Source: a candidate division NC10 bacterium CSP1-5
GTDB taxonomy: Bacteria; Methylomirabilota; Methylomirabilia; Methylomirabilales; CSP1-5
Reading direction: 5' to 3'
Length of the DNA stretch: 64,000 bases
NCBI GenBank assembly: GCA_001443495.1
Contig: LDXR01000009.1
Coordinates: 58,022 to 122,021, forward strand
In this document: positions 1 to 8,430 of the stretch, piece by piece
How the letters are laid out: each line of letters begins with the position of its first letter
Position numbering within the stretch: the stretch's first letter is position 1
Translations under genes and position numbers: made by a program
Notes under the pieces: model-generated
Seen by the model: only the letters and a program-made list of their open reading frames with translations
Told to the model about the DNA's origin: nothing
Database searches by the model: none

Positions 1-2
1 AG

Positions 3-347
3 CGGGAGCTGGGGGCTCGGGGAGGGGTAGTGATGGATGGCCGCGACATCGGAACGGTGGTCTTCCCCGATGCCGCCATGAAATTCTACCTCACCGCCGC
101 CCTGGACGAGCGAGGTCGCCGCCGCTTTCGGGAATCCCCCCAGGAGCTTGGGACCATCGAGACGACCCTGGAGGAGGTGGCCAAACGAGATCGGCGGGAC
201 ACGGAGCGGGTGGCCTCACCGCTCAAGCCGGCACCCAACGCCATCCTCATCGATACCACGCTGCTCGACCCGGAAGAGGTGGTGAGGCGGATGGAGGCCG
301 AGATCCATCGGAAATTCAAGAACTCACACGATATTTCGCTTGCGTGA
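3..347 (+). CDS. cmk: Cytidylate kinase, C-terminal part (cut by window start)
   Basis: This enzyme phosphorylates CMP and dCMP to the diphosphates with ATP in the cytoplasm. Only the C-terminal ~115 residues are present, and the reading frame is open back to the first base of the window. Seen: the family-typical stretch GGVVMDGRDIGTVVFPDA, followed by a segment rich in Arg and Glu (ERGRRRFRE) that matches the lid/NMP-binding part of Cmk, and the usual C-terminal IDTTLLDPEEVV. The gene is followed 50 bases later by plsC and then rpsA. A cmk-rpsA neighbourhood is very common in bacteria and supports the call. The true start lies outside the window, so the ATG inside the frame should not be taken as the start. 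Confidence 0.93.
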   Translation, partial: RELGARGGVVMDGRDIGTVVFPDAAMKFYLTAALDERGRRRFRESPQELGTIETTLEEVAKRDRRDTERVASPLKPAPNAILIDTTLLDPEEVVRRMEAEIHRKFKNSHDISLA

Positions 348-403
348 TCGGTACAAGATGGTTAAAATAAAGGGCTTTAAACCGTGTAAGGAGGTCTGTG
401 CGC

Positions 404-1030
404 GTGTGGTACCGGGCACTGCAAATTTTCCTCCCCCGGATCATGCCGCTCTTCCATTTCCGCGTGGTAGGGAAGGAGGAGGTCCCCATTACGGAAGGCG
501 TGATTCTGGCTGCCAATCACGTGAGCTACGTCGACCCTCTGTTCATTGGCGTGGCCTTCGTGGAGAGACAGCTCCACTTCCTCGCCAAGGAAGAACTCTT
601 CCGGTCCCCTTTGTTTGGGTCGCTCATCCGAGGCCTTCACGCCTTTCCCGTGCGCAGAGGCCAAGGGGACCGCGGGGCGATCAGGCAGTGTTTACGCCTC
701 CTCGCGGAGGGAGAGATGCTCCTCATGTTTCCCGAAGGGACCCGTGGGGATGGGATGGCTCTGCTGGAGGCGGAGGGGGGGATTGGATTTCTGGCGGCAC
801 GCTCCGGCTGTCCGGTGGTCCCCGTATACGTGCAGGGCACCGACCACGTCCTGCCGCGCGGGAAACGGATCCCCAGGTTGCGTCCCGTAACGGTCTACTT
901 CGGTCGGCCGCTCAGGCTGGCGGCGGAGACCAACCGCAAGGAGTCCCGGTGGAGCTACCGTCAGCTGAGTGAACAGGTGATGAAAGAGATTGGCGCATTG
1001 AGGGTGCGGGCCCATTCTTCGGCATCGTAA
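404..1030 (+). CDS. plsC: 1-acyl-sn-glycerol-3-phosphate acyltransferase (PlsC family)
   Basis: This enzyme transfers an acyl chain to lysophosphatidic acid to make phosphatidic acid at the inner membrane. The catalytic H-x4-D box is visible as NHVSYVD near residue 39, and the glycerol-phosphate binding box FPEGTRG lies near residue 110. The length (about 208 residues) is normal for a short PlsC. Two in-frame GTG codons compete as start, at 398 and 404. The Shine-Dalgarno sequence AAGGAGG (388-394) sits only 3 bases before the first but 9 before the second, so 404 is preferred. The gene lies between cmk and rpsA in the same direction, a position where plsC is often found. Confidence 0.9.
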   Translation: MWYRALQIFLPRIMPLFHFRVVGKEEVPITEGVILAANHVSYVDPLFIGVAFVERQLHFLAKEELFRSPLFGSLIRGLHAFPVRRGQGDRGAIRQCLRLLAEGEMLLMFPEGTRGDGMALLEAEGGIGFLAARSGCPVVPVYVQGTDHVLPRGKRIPRLRPVTVYFGRPLRLAAETNRKESRWSYRQLSEQVMKEIGALRVRAHSSAS

Positions 1031-1073
1031 GACTTTATCTCCATAAGATCTTCGCCAGGAGGAACAACCGGGG

Positions 1074-2750
1074 ATGAATATGAGGGAGAGACAACCCGAC
1101 GCTCGAGAGGGACGAGGAGATCGGACCGCGGCCAAAGACACGGAGGGGCGAAAACCGACCGTCACCATGCAGGAGATCTACGACCAGACCTTCAAAGACA
1201 TCCTCGAAGGAGAGATCGTGAGGGGGAAGGTCATCGAGATCGGGGCCGATTCGGTCATGATTGACATCGGCTACAAGTCCGAGGGCAGCGTCCCCGCCAA
1301 GGAGTTCCTGAACCCCCAGGGCCAACTGACGGTCCACGTCGGGGATGTTGTGGACGTGTACCTCGAATCCAAGGAGGACAGCGAGGGGCTCGTCGTCCTG
1401 AGCCGAGAAAAGGCAGAGAAGATCAAGGTGTGGGATGAGATCAGCAAGGTCCATGAAAAAGGTGGGGTCGTACAGGGGACCATTGTCGGGAAGACGAAAG
1501 GGGGACTCATCGTGGACATCGGGGTCCGGGCATTCCTCCCCGGCTCCCAGGTCGACCTGCGGCCCGTCCGGGACCTCGACCGCGTGATCGGCAAGACGTT
1601 CCCGATGAAGATCATCAAGCTGAACCAGCGACGGGGCAACATCGTGCTCTCCCGGAGAGAACTGCTGGAAGAGGAGCGCAAGGGGCTCAAGGAGAAGACC
1701 CTCGCCACGCTGGTAGAAGGGAAGGTCCTCAGGGGGAAGGTCAAGAACATCACCGAATACGGAGCCTTCATCGATCTCGGCGGGCTCGACGGTCTCTTAC
1801 ACATCACCGACATGTCGTGGGGACGGATCGGACATCCCTCGGAGCTTTTTGCGGTGGGGGGCGAGGTCGAGGTGGTGGTCCTCAAGTTCGACCGCCAGAC
1901 GGAACGGGTCTCGCTCGGGTATAAACAGCGTCTCCCGGACCCCTGGGAAAGCGTCACCCAGAAGTTTCCGCCGGCGACGAAGGTCAAGGGAAAGGTGGTC
2001 TCGATCACCGATTACGGGGCATTCGTCGAGCTCGAACCGGGGACAGAAGGCCTCGTCCACATCTCGGAGATGTCCTGGACCCAGCGGGTCAAGCACCCGT
2101 CGAAAGTGGTGACCGTGGGCGATGTGGTCGAGGTTGTCGTCCTCGATATCGATCAGTCGGCTCGGCGCATCTCGCTCGGGATGAAGCAGGCGGAACCCAA
2201 TCCGTGGGACGCCTTGGAACAACGGTATCCCGTAGGAACCCGCGTGGAGGGAAAGGTCCGAAACCTCGTTGACTTCGGCGCCTTCGTCGAACTGGAAGAT
2301 GGGATCGACGGGCTCATCCACGTCTCGGACATATCATGGACCAAGCGGGTCAAGCATCCTTCGGATATCCTGAAAAAAGGGGACCGCGTCGAGGCCATCG
2401 TGCTCCATGTAGACAAGGCAGCTCGTCGCATCTCTCTGGGGCTCAAGCAGACCCATCCCGATCCCTGGAAGACCATTGTCCCGGAGCGATACCGGGTCGG
2501 CATGGATGTCACGGGAAAGGTGGTTCGGATTACCGATTTCGGGGCCTTCGTTGAGCTTCCCGACGGTATCGAGGGGCTGCTCCACGTCTCCGAGCTGTCC
2601 GAGGGACGCGTGAACCGACCGGAGGACGTGATCAAGGTCGGCGAGGAATTGACATTGAAGATCATCAAGCTGGACACGGATGATCGCAAACTGGGACTGA
2701 GTCTCCGGGCTTACCAGGAGGCCGCTCGGGAACAGGGGGGAGGGGAGTAG
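1074..2750 (+). CDS. rpsA: 30S ribosomal protein S1
   Basis: S1 is the large ribosomal protein that binds and unfolds mRNA leaders on the 30S subunit. The 558-residue protein shows six consecutive S1 (OB-fold) repeats at about residues 43-113, 130-200, 216-285, 302-372, 388-458 and 477-546. Repeats 3-6 share the strong signature YGAF(I/V)(D/E)L followed by GL(L/V/I)H(I/V)S. Six repeats and this length match the Gram-negative form. AGGAGG at 1057-1062 precedes the ATG. A second ATG two codons later is possible. It is followed after 3 bases by sppA, so the two are probably co-translated. Confidence 0.97.
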   Translation: MNMRERQPDAREGRGDRTAAKDTEGRKPTVTMQEIYDQTFKDILEGEIVRGKVIEIGADSVMIDIGYKSEGSVPAKEFLNPQGQLTVHVGDVVDVYLESKEDSEGLVVLSREKAEKIKVWDEISKVHEKGGVVQGTIVGKTKGGLIVDIGVRAFLPGSQVDLRPVRDLDRVIGKTFPMKIIKLNQRRGNIVLSRRELLEEERKGLKEKTLATLVEGKVLRGKVKNITEYGAFIDLGGLDGLLHITDMSWGRIGHPSELFAVGGEVEVVVLKFDRQTERVSLGYKQRLPDPWESVTQKFPPATKVKGKVVSITDYGAFVELEPGTEGLVHISEMSWTQRVKHPSKVVTVGDVVEVVVLDIDQSARRISLGMKQAEPNPWDALEQRYPVGTRVEGKVRNLVDFGAFVELEDGIDGLIHVSDISWTKRVKHPSDILKKGDRVEAIVLHVDKAARRISLGLKQTHPDPWKTIVPERYRVGMDVTGKVVRITDFGAFVELPDGIEGLLHVSELSEGRVNRPEDVIKVGEELTLKIIKLDTDDRKLGLSLRAYQEAAREQGGGE

Positions 2751-2753
2751 CCC

Positions 2754-3656
2754 ATGCGTGCGGAGTGGAAGCGTCCCTTCATCCGCGCCATGATCGTTAC
2801 GGGTGGGATCGGACTCGCCTTCTTCCTCTTGATCTTCGGGGCAGCGTTCTTGCTGGGGAACTGGGAACAGTTCGGGGGCCCCAAGGTCGCTCTGCTGGAA
2901 GTCGATGGCATCATCTCCGAACCGGAGGGGATCGTCGAGCAGATTCGGCACCATTTGGAGAATCGGACGGTTCAGGCCTTCGTCATCCGCATCAATAGCC
3001 CGGGAGGAGGTGTCGCGGCTTCACAGGAGATCTATCAGGAGATCAAGAAGATCCGCCAGGTCCACTCCAAGCCGGTGGTCGCCTCTCTCTCGACTGTCGG
3101 GGCATCGGGAGGCTACTATATCGCTGCGGCGGCGGACAAGATCGTGGCCAATCCCGGAAGCATTACGGGGAGCATCGGGGTCATCATCCAGATCCCCAAC
3201 ATCTCGGACCTGCTGCAGAAGGTGGGGATTCGATCGGTCGTGATCAAGAGCGGGCCGTATAAGGATATGGCATCGGCGACGCGAGACCTGTCTCGCGAAG
3301 AGCAACAGTTGCTCCAGCGTCTGATCGACGACATCCACGATCAGTTCATCGAGGCGGTGGTCGAAGGGCGCCACCTCTCGCGGCAGCAGGTCGAGAAGGT
3401 CGCCGACGGTCGGATCCTGACCGGCCGCCAGGCCCTGGAGATGGGTCTGGTGGATCAGCTCGGGAACCTCGAGGACGCCATCGACACCGCAGCACGAATG
3501 GGCGGCATCCCGGGCAAGCCACGGATCGTGCAGGTGAAGCCGCGTGAATTCTCCCTCCTCCGGCTATTGTTTGGAAGCACTGCCACGGGGTGGCCGCAGA
3601 AGCTTCTGGGGGGTGAGGGAGGACAGTATTCGGTTGATTACCTGTGGCAGTGGTGA
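2754..3656 (+). CDS. sppA: Signal peptide peptidase SppA, short form
   Basis: This is a membrane-anchored serine protease that degrades cleaved signal peptides. There is one N-terminal membrane segment (about residues 12-35). The peptidase S49 fold shows the nucleophile Ser118 in GASGGYYIA and the presumed general-base Lys165 in IKSGPYKD. At 300 residues it is the short, single-domain form that assembles as an octamer in characterised relatives, not the long 67-kDa tandem form. It begins 3 bases after rpsA and ends inside the leader of the downstream HU/IHF gene, an arrangement typical of an rpsA-sppA-ihfB block. Confidence 0.93.
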   Translation: MRAEWKRPFIRAMIVTGGIGLAFFLLIFGAAFLLGNWEQFGGPKVALLEVDGIISEPEGIVEQIRHHLENRTVQAFVIRINSPGGGVAASQEIYQEIKKIRQVHSKPVVASLSTVGASGGYYIAAAADKIVANPGSITGSIGVIIQIPNISDLLQKVGIRSVVIKSGPYKDMASATRDLSREEQQLLQRLIDDIHDQFIEAVVEGRHLSRQQVEKVADGRILTGRQALEMGLVDQLGNLEDAIDTAARMGGIPGKPRIVQVKPREFSLLRLLFGSTATGWPQKLLGGEGGQYSVDYLWQW

Positions 3657-3682
3657 AACCCGGTGGAGAGCGGAGGGGAGCG

Positions 3683-3964
3683 ATGACCAAAGCAGACCTG
3701 GTGGAGAAAATCGCTGCGACGGTCAATTTGACGAAAAAGGAGACCGAGGTTGTCATTGATACCATCTTCGAAGGCATCGCTAAGGCGCTGGCATCGAACC
3801 AGGACGGCAAGGTTGAGCTTCGGGGCTTCGGGAGCTTTCGGGTTCGCCGCCGCGGGGGCCGCCAGGGTCGGAATCCCCAGAGTGGTGCGACAGTCAATGT
3901 CCCCCCCAAGAAGGTTCCCTACTTCAAGCCCGGAAAGGAGCTGAAGGCCCTCATCGACAGGTAA
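3683..3964 (+). CDS. HU/IHF-family DNA-bending protein (IHF-beta-like)
   Basis: This is a small nucleoid protein that bends DNA as a dimer. The 93-residue protein begins MTKADLVEKIA and has the conserved RGFGSFRVR turn and the GRNPQ(S/T)G motif at the tip of the DNA-intercalating arm, where the Pro inserts between base pairs. An upstream in-frame start at 3644 would overlap sppA and add a non-conserved stretch. The ATG at 3683, 5 bases after GGAGGGG, is preferred. Position after rpsA-sppA matches ihfB in many proteobacteria. HU and IHF-beta cannot be separated safely from sequence alone. A second family member lies at 12645-12923. Confidence 0.92.
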   Translation: MTKADLVEKIAATVNLTKKETEVVIDTIFEGIAKALASNQDGKVELRGFGSFRVRRRGGRQGRNPQSGATVNVPPKKVPYFKPGKELKALIDR

Positions 3965-4021
3965 TCCCTCTTCACGTAGGAAGGCCCTTCCGTTCAGACC
4001 TGTCTGGCAGGCCGTCAGTTC

Positions 4022-5821
4022 ATGGGCAACGTGAGGCGCCCCGGGAAAAAGGATGCTCAACTGCCTCGCTTTATCGAGGGAAGGGCTGAAGAGGTCCAGG
4101 AACTCTTCGGAGCCCCGGTGCCTATACTGCCGGAAGGCCCCGAGGCTACCGAAGACCAACCCGCTTTTCTCGTCCAGCTGCACCCCGGTCTTCAACCCGC
4201 CTTCCTGAACTTCCTGGGAACGATCTCCCGTTCCCTGGCCGAGAGCGTCGGAGAGCCCCGGGAGTCTCAACAGACCGAGTGGGCCTATTTCCAACTCCTG
4301 CTCCAGATCACCAAAAATATCATCGAGAACGAGCGGCGCTCTGGGCTCCTGAACCTCTTCTGGCTGGCCCATTCCAAGGAGGTCGCGGGCACTGTCCACG
4401 AGTACTTCAACCGTGAAGGGGTTCCGGCGTATCTCAAGTACCAGATGCACCCGCTGGTACGCGGTTTCTACCGTCTCCTTCATCGATCAACCTTGCACCA
4501 TTTCTCCAGCAGCGCCGCTCAAACCCTGGAGTATAACCTCGGGAACCCGTTCAACCATCGCCTGATGGAGAGCCTTTTCGACGATCAACTTCCCCTCACC
4601 GAGCTAGACATGCCCCGCGTGAATCTCGAGGGGGTGCTGATCCCCCAAAACCGGCGGTTCCGTCTCAGCGGGGAGGAGTTCAGAGAGCTGGCGAATGTCC
4701 TGCGTGACCGGATTCGCCAGGGGGTCATCAGGCAAGAGTACCCGCTGCTTGATCTGGTGAAGGCCCATCTGCCGACCCTGGACGCGTCCATATATGATCA
4801 GGAGGCAGCCCGAGTCAAGATGATGTTTCACCCGACCATCGTGACGTATCTCCTCACGGACTACGACGAGACCCACGGGCGGCTCACCAGTTCATCCGTC
4901 CTCAAGGCGGCTCGGGACCGCCGCGGCGGATGGCAACATCTCTTCCGGGATTACCTCGACCTTGTCCAGGCGGTGCGACGCTCTGAAGTTATCCACTGGC
5001 AACGGAGCAACATTGCCCTGATTCCTGCAGGGTTCGTCGAAATCGACCTCAAGAAATACTTCGCCGAGGGGCGGCTCTTCCAGTTTTCCGAAGCCACCGA
5101 GATCGTCCAGAGTGCGCGCAAGGTGACGATTCTCTTTGCGGACCTCCGGGGTTTTACGGCGGCCTCGGAGGGTGGAATCTCTGAAGTTGAGCTCTCGCGT
5201 TCCCTGTACCCTGTGTTCGACCCCGTGGCCGGCATCGTCAGACGGTTCCAGGGGCAAATCGACAAATTCACTGGTGACGGAGTGATGATCACTTTTGGCA
5301 CCGCCCAGGCCACCCCTGAAGACGAAATGAACGCCCTCCGCACCGCGATTGCGATCCAAGGGGTGGTCAAGGAGCTCCAGGCGCAGGGCAGGATGTCTTA
5401 CCGCATGGGAATCAGTCTTCATACGGGTCGGGCCCAAATCAGCCGCTTCATCCGCGACGAAAAGTCGGTCGATACCACGGTGATCGGCCGCCATGTCAAT
5501 ATCGCCAGCCGTGTCACAGGCTCTGGGAGCCGCCCCTGGGAGTTGGAAGACGAGACGAGACCCCAGCTGGGAAATGTGGATCAAGACGTCTGGATCGATC
5601 AGGAAGGGATCCTGTACAACTGGGGAATTGCAGCGACCCAAGAGCATGTGGAGGTGCTTCGACGCAGTGTCCCCTGGCAGGTGGAGGAAGGGAAGCGGGG
5701 CACCCGATATACGTATTTCGACCCGAAACTCCAAAAAAAGATCTTGATCGAGTATGTGGGGGATGCTAAGTTGAAGGGTGTCGGGCGGGCGCAGCCTATC
5801 TACCGGGTGATCACCGCTTGA
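4022..5821 (+). CDS. Class III adenylate/guanylate cyclase domain protein
   Basis: The C-terminal 230 residues form a class III nucleotidyl cyclase domain that should make a cyclic nucleotide from a nucleoside triphosphate. Seen: metal-binding Asp374 in FADLRGFT and Asp419 in TGDGVM; base-contacting Lys415 in DKFTGD; transition-state Asn493 and Arg497 in VNIASR. The Asp that normally sits in the IGDxVN motif and recognises adenine is Arg490 here (IGRHVN), so substrate choice is uncertain. Residues 1-360 match no domain I recognise and contain no clear membrane segment, suggesting a cytosolic sensor or scaffold part. The Shine-Dalgarno sequence is weak. The gene follows the HU/IHF gene by 57 bases. 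Confidence 0.88.
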   Translation: MGNVRRPGKKDAQLPRFIEGRAEEVQELFGAPVPILPEGPEATEDQPAFLVQLHPGLQPAFLNFLGTISRSLAESVGEPRESQQTEWAYFQLLLQITKNIIENERRSGLLNLFWLAHSKEVAGTVHEYFNREGVPAYLKYQMHPLVRGFYRLLHRSTLHHFSSSAAQTLEYNLGNPFNHRLMESLFDDQLPLTELDMPRVNLEGVLIPQNRRFRLSGEEFRELANVLRDRIRQGVIRQEYPLLDLVKAHLPTLDASIYDQEAARVKMMFHPTIVTYLLTDYDETHGRLTSSSVLKAARDRRGGWQHLFRDYLDLVQAVRRSEVIHWQRSNIALIPAGFVEIDLKKYFAEGRLFQFSEATEIVQSARKVTILFADLRGFTAASEGGISEVELSRSLYPVFDPVAGIVRRFQGQIDKFTGDGVMITFGTAQATPEDEMNALRTAIAIQGVVKELQAQGRMSYRMGISLHTGRAQISRFIRDEKSVDTTVIGRHVNIASRVTGSGSRPWELEDETRPQLGNVDQDVWIDQEGILYNWGIAATQEHVEVLRRSVPWQVEEGKRGTRYTYFDPKLQKKILIEYVGDAKLKGVGRAQPIYRVITA

Positions 5822-5845
5822 CGATCCGGGAAGGCCGATGGTACG

Positions 5846-6331
5846 ATGAGAATTACCTTATGGGCGCCCTGGAGGATGCAGTACATCGTGGGACCGAGGT
5901 CCGACGGATGTATCCTCTGTGAGAAGGCGCACGACACGGAAGACACCAAGAATCTGATTCTGGCCAGGGGCTCCTGTACATACGTCCTCATGAACATCTA
6001 CCCGTACAACTGTGGTCACCTGATGATCGCTCCCTACCGCCACCTCGAGTCCCTGGAGAAGCTTTCGGTCGAGGAAAAGGGGGAGATGGTTGCTTGGGCA
6101 TCGAAGAGCGAGCGCATCCTCCGAGATGCCTTCCACGCCGAGGGATTCAACATCGGGATGAACCTGGGAAAAGTGGCGGGGGCGGGGATCGATGACCACC
6201 TGCACATGCATGTGGTTCCCCGCTGGAGTGGGGACACGAACTTCATGCCGGTCTTGGGCGAAACCAAGGTGATTCCGGAGTACCTGGAGGAGACGTACGC
6301 CAAGCTCCTGCCCTACTATGCGGATACCTGA
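5846..6331 (+). CDS. HIT-family nucleotide hydrolase/transferase
   Basis: This is a histidine-triad protein that acts on nucleotide phosphates, such as AP4A- or AMP-linked substrates. The active-site triad H-x-H-x-H is seen as DDHLHMHVVPRW near residue 110, with the second His of the triad as the nucleophile. The N-terminus LWAPWRMQYI and a four-residue CxxC-like segment (CILCEKA) are typical of the AP4A-phosphorylase-like bacterial branch. The length of 161 residues is normal. It starts 24 bases after the cyclase and is followed after 18 bases by the DUF151 gene, so the three are likely one transcript. The exact substrate cannot be told from the sequence. Confidence 0.93.
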   Translation: MRITLWAPWRMQYIVGPRSDGCILCEKAHDTEDTKNLILARGSCTYVLMNIYPYNCGHLMIAPYRHLESLEKLSVEEKGEMVAWASKSERILRDAFHAEGFNIGMNLGKVAGAGIDDHLHMHVVPRWSGDTNFMPVLGETKVIPEYLEETYAKLLPYYADT

Positions 6332-6349
6332 GGGAAGGGGAGAAGAGCA

Positions 6350-6835
6350 ATGCTGATCCGGATGTCCGTCCGGGGGATCGCCCTTGATCCGATCACCAAT
6401 ATGCCCATCATCATTCTCAAGGACGTGGAGGAGAAGCGGGCGCTCCCGATCTGGGTGGGAATCTTTGAGGCAAACGCTATTGCCCTCGAGCTCGAGAAGA
6501 TCGCGACGCCTCGGCCCATGACCCATGACCTGATCAAGAACATTCTCGACGGGCTGGGGGCCACCGTACAGCAGATCGTGGTCAATGACCTCAAGGACAA
6601 CACCTTCTTCGCCGTCATCGAGGTCAACTATAACGGGAATATGGTGAGTATCGACGCGCGACCCTCGGACGCGATCGCGTTAGCGCTGCGAGTGAACGCG
6701 CCGATTTTCGTCACGGAGAAGGTGGTGAGCAAGGCGAAGAGCATGGACATCGCCGAGGAAAAGGAAGAGACGGATCGCTGGAAAGAGTGGTTGGAGAATC
6801 TCAAGCCCGAGGATTTCGGCAAGTACAAGATGTAG
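6350..6835 (+). CDS. Bifunctional nuclease (DUF151) family protein
   Basis: The protein belongs to the DUF151/BFN family, whose plant members have RNase and DNase activity. The bacterial role is not settled. Seen: the N-terminal [19 protein letters not shown] strand pattern, the [14 protein letters not shown] block and the [12 protein letters not shown]-like block (here [12 protein letters not shown]), which are the conserved segments of the family. At 161 residues it is full length. The start ATG follows GGGAAGGGGAG. It is the last gene of the left-hand plus-strand cluster and is followed by a clear hairpin terminator. Confidence 0.93.
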   Translation: MLIRMSVRGIALDPITNMPIIILKDVEEKRALPIWVGIFEANAIALELEKIATPRPMTHDLIKNILDGLGATVQQIVVNDLKDNTFFAVIEVNYNGNMVSIDARPSDAIALALRVNAPIFVTEKVVSKAKSMDIAEEKEETDRWKEWLENLKPEDFGKYKM

Positions 6836-6862
6836 TCCGCTCCCAAACTATATTGCTGTCAC

Positions 6863-6890
6863 GGCCGCCCAGCGCGCGGCCTTTATTTTT
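6863..6890 (+). terminator. Rho-independent terminator after the DUF151 gene
   Basis: The stem GGCCGC (6863-6868) pairs perfectly with GCGGCC (6876-6881) across a 7-base loop and is followed directly by TTTATTTTT (6882-6890). It lies 28 bases after the stop of the DUF151 gene and closes the plus-strand cluster that begins before the window. Confidence 0.85.
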
Positions 6891-6960
6891 CCCAGGGAAG
6901 CGATGGGGTTTCTAGGGGAGGGTGGGTTGTGGTTATTCGAAGTGTTAGGTCAGGGCAGTG

Positions 6961-6997
6961 TTATGTAAATTGCGTGAGGAGTTTACATAATACTCCT
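6961..6997. repeat. Two overlapping inverted repeats between convergent genes
   Basis: A perfect 9-bp inverted repeat, TTATGTAAA (6961-6969) and TTTACATAA (6982-6990), is separated by 12 bases. A second, mutually exclusive hairpin pairs AGGAGT (6977-6982) with ACTCCT (6992-6997). Neither has a T-run, so a simple intrinsic terminator for the minus-strand gene ending at 7016 is not supported. The first repeat looks like a dimeric-protein binding site, but which protein is unknown. Confidence 0.55.
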
Positions 6998-7015
6998 TAT
7001 CCGACGTAACATATC

Positions 7016-7711
7016 CTACCGTTCACCTACCGCCATCAACTCCTCCGCCCGACGGGCCCAGGAAGTCCCTGCGTATTCCTCGGCGATACGCCGATACACT
7101 TCCACCGCCTCGGCCCGGCGATCAAGGTGGCTCAGCGACCGGGCAAGCCCGAGGAGTGCTTCGATGCTGAGACTGGAATCCTTGTAGCGTTCCCCGAGGG
7201 TACGAAAGATGGCCGCGGCGTCCTCATAGCGTTGCTGGGCTTCCAACGTGTAGCCTTTCCCGATGCCGGCCAAGAGCACCCACGATCCTGCAGGATACTG
7301 CTCGAGATACCCCTGATACGCGCGGAGCGCCTTTTCGTAGTCCGCTCTTTGATAAGAGATGTTTCCCATGAGGAGCAACGCCTGCTCCGCTGCCTTCGAG
7401 GAAGGATACTCCTTCCGGATCTGGGGGAGTAGCACCTGCGCTTCTTCCAGCACCCCGCTGTTTCCCTCTGAAGGTTCCCCCCCCTCCGTTACCTTGAGCA
7501 ACGCCTCGAAACCGGTAAGCGCCCTCGTCATAAGGGCTTGCGCAGCTTCTTCCTGTCTCGTCCTCCAGGTGTGATACCCCCACCATCCCAGGGCTGCCGC
7601 CAAGACTGCGAACGCCCCAAGTCCAAGCGGCAGGCGTCGCTCATACAGCCAGAGCGCTACATCCCGGGGTGTCACCCCGCTCGATGGCCTCGCACCCCAT
7701 TTGGGTGGCAT
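7016..7711 (-). CDS. Membrane-anchored TPR protein (YfgM/BamD-like architecture)
   Basis: The protein has a single N-terminal membrane segment at about residues 27-48 (LGLGAFAVLAAALGWWGY), a short linker, and then four or so tetratricopeptide repeats, for example YEKALRAYQGYLEQYPAGS and YEDAAAIFRTLGERYKDSS. This is the architecture of YfgM- or YbgF-type periplasmic TPR proteins that hold or sort envelope proteins. A function beyond protein-protein contact cannot be assigned. The open frame extends to 7870, but the upstream 53 residues are Arg/Cys-rich and not TPR-like. The ATG at 7711 with GATGAGGG upstream is preferred. The gene stands alone, facing the DUF151 cluster. Confidence 0.75.
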   Translation of the reverse strand: MPPKWGARPSSGVTPRDVALWLYERRLPLGLGAFAVLAAALGWWGYHTWRTRQEEAAQALMTRALTGFEALLKVTEGGEPSEGNSGVLEEAQVLLPQIRKEYPSSKAAEQALLLMGNISYQRADYEKALRAYQGYLEQYPAGSWVLLAGIGKGYTLEAQQRYEDAAAIFRTLGERYKDSSLSIEALLGLARSLSHLDRRAEAVEVYRRIAEEYAGTSWARRAEELMAVGER

Positions 7712-8117
7712 ACAACCCTCATCCTTACGTCGATGTGAGGCCTGGCAGGCCCCCCCCCGAATCCGCCGCACGGATGACCTGCCCTGACGCTCCGGATCGA
7801 CTTTTCTCTTGTAGCACCTCAGGGTACTTGCGGGCAACTCCAAAGTCGCCTCGCATCGACGCCAGGACATTCTTTCCCATTCGTGGGTGTCATTTCAGGG
7901 GGATTTGTATAGCTGAACTGTAACTTTATATAGTATAGTGTTAATAGCTGTTATTATTGACATAAATAAACATGCAATAACGAGGGTTGACGAGACCTGT
8001 GTTCGATGGCAAGACCAGGCTTGCTGGCTTCGTTGGCCTGCTCCTGGGTTGGAACGGGCCTGGCCGGCTGGGTGACCATTTCGGAGGCAGGGAGGCTGGA
8101 GGGGATTGGCAAATAGC
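7712..8117. other. 406-base non-coding stretch between TPR gene and tRNA-Arg
   Basis: No convincing gene is seen. The stretch 7915-7985 is strikingly AT-rich against a roughly 60 percent GC background and contains TATA-like words on both strands (for example TATACTATATAAAG on the minus strand), so it may hold the promoter of the downstream TPR gene. I could not fit a clean -35/-10 pair. The bases next to the tRNA 3' end show no clear duplicate of the tRNA tail that would mark an integration site. Confidence 0.5.
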
Positions 8118-8194
8118 TGGTGGGCCTGGCAGGACTCGAACCTGCGGCACGAGGTTTAGGAAACCTCTGCTCTATCCGCCTGAGCTACAGGCCC
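8118..8194 (-). tRNA. tRNA-Arg (anticodon CCU)
   Basis: A 77-base cloverleaf with encoded CCA. The acceptor stem is GGGCCTG/CAGGCCC (8188-8194 with 8122-8128), the discriminator base is A, and the T-arm reads GGTTCGAGTCC. The anticodon stem GAGGT/ACCTC holds the loop TTCCTAA, giving anticodon CCU, which reads the Arg codon AGG. Confidence 0.96.
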
Positions 8195-8230
8195 GTTACG
8201 GCTGGAGCGAACAGTCTGTACTGCTCCCCC

Positions 8231-8259
8231 ATTCTAGGCAATTGCAGGCCCGTCGGCAA
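8231..8259 (-). promoter_or_regulatory. Sigma-70-type promoter for tRNA-Arg
   Basis: On the minus strand, a -35 box TTGCCG (8259-8254) and a -10 box TAGAAT (8236-8231) are separated by exactly 17 bases. The expected start is about 30 bases before the 5' end of the tRNA. The -35 box is imperfect. Confidence 0.6.
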
Positions 8260-8430
8260 GACAGAGTTCGGCGGTGGTTTGAAATCCCGCTTCCTTGGGA
8301 CTTGGACACGGGACCGCGAGTACCATGGTCCGTCAAGGCCTGTTCGCGCGAGAGAAGGCACACGTATAGGGTTGGGGTACCTCGGGACCCCATGGCCATG
8401 GAGGATGGGTGCCTCGCCAAGGGAGAAGGC

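Noticed and set aside
7960-8135. Possible integration site at the 3' end of tRNA-Arg
   Set aside because: A loosely similar GGGCCTGGCCGG at about 8055 is too imperfect, and no integrase or foreign gene block follows.
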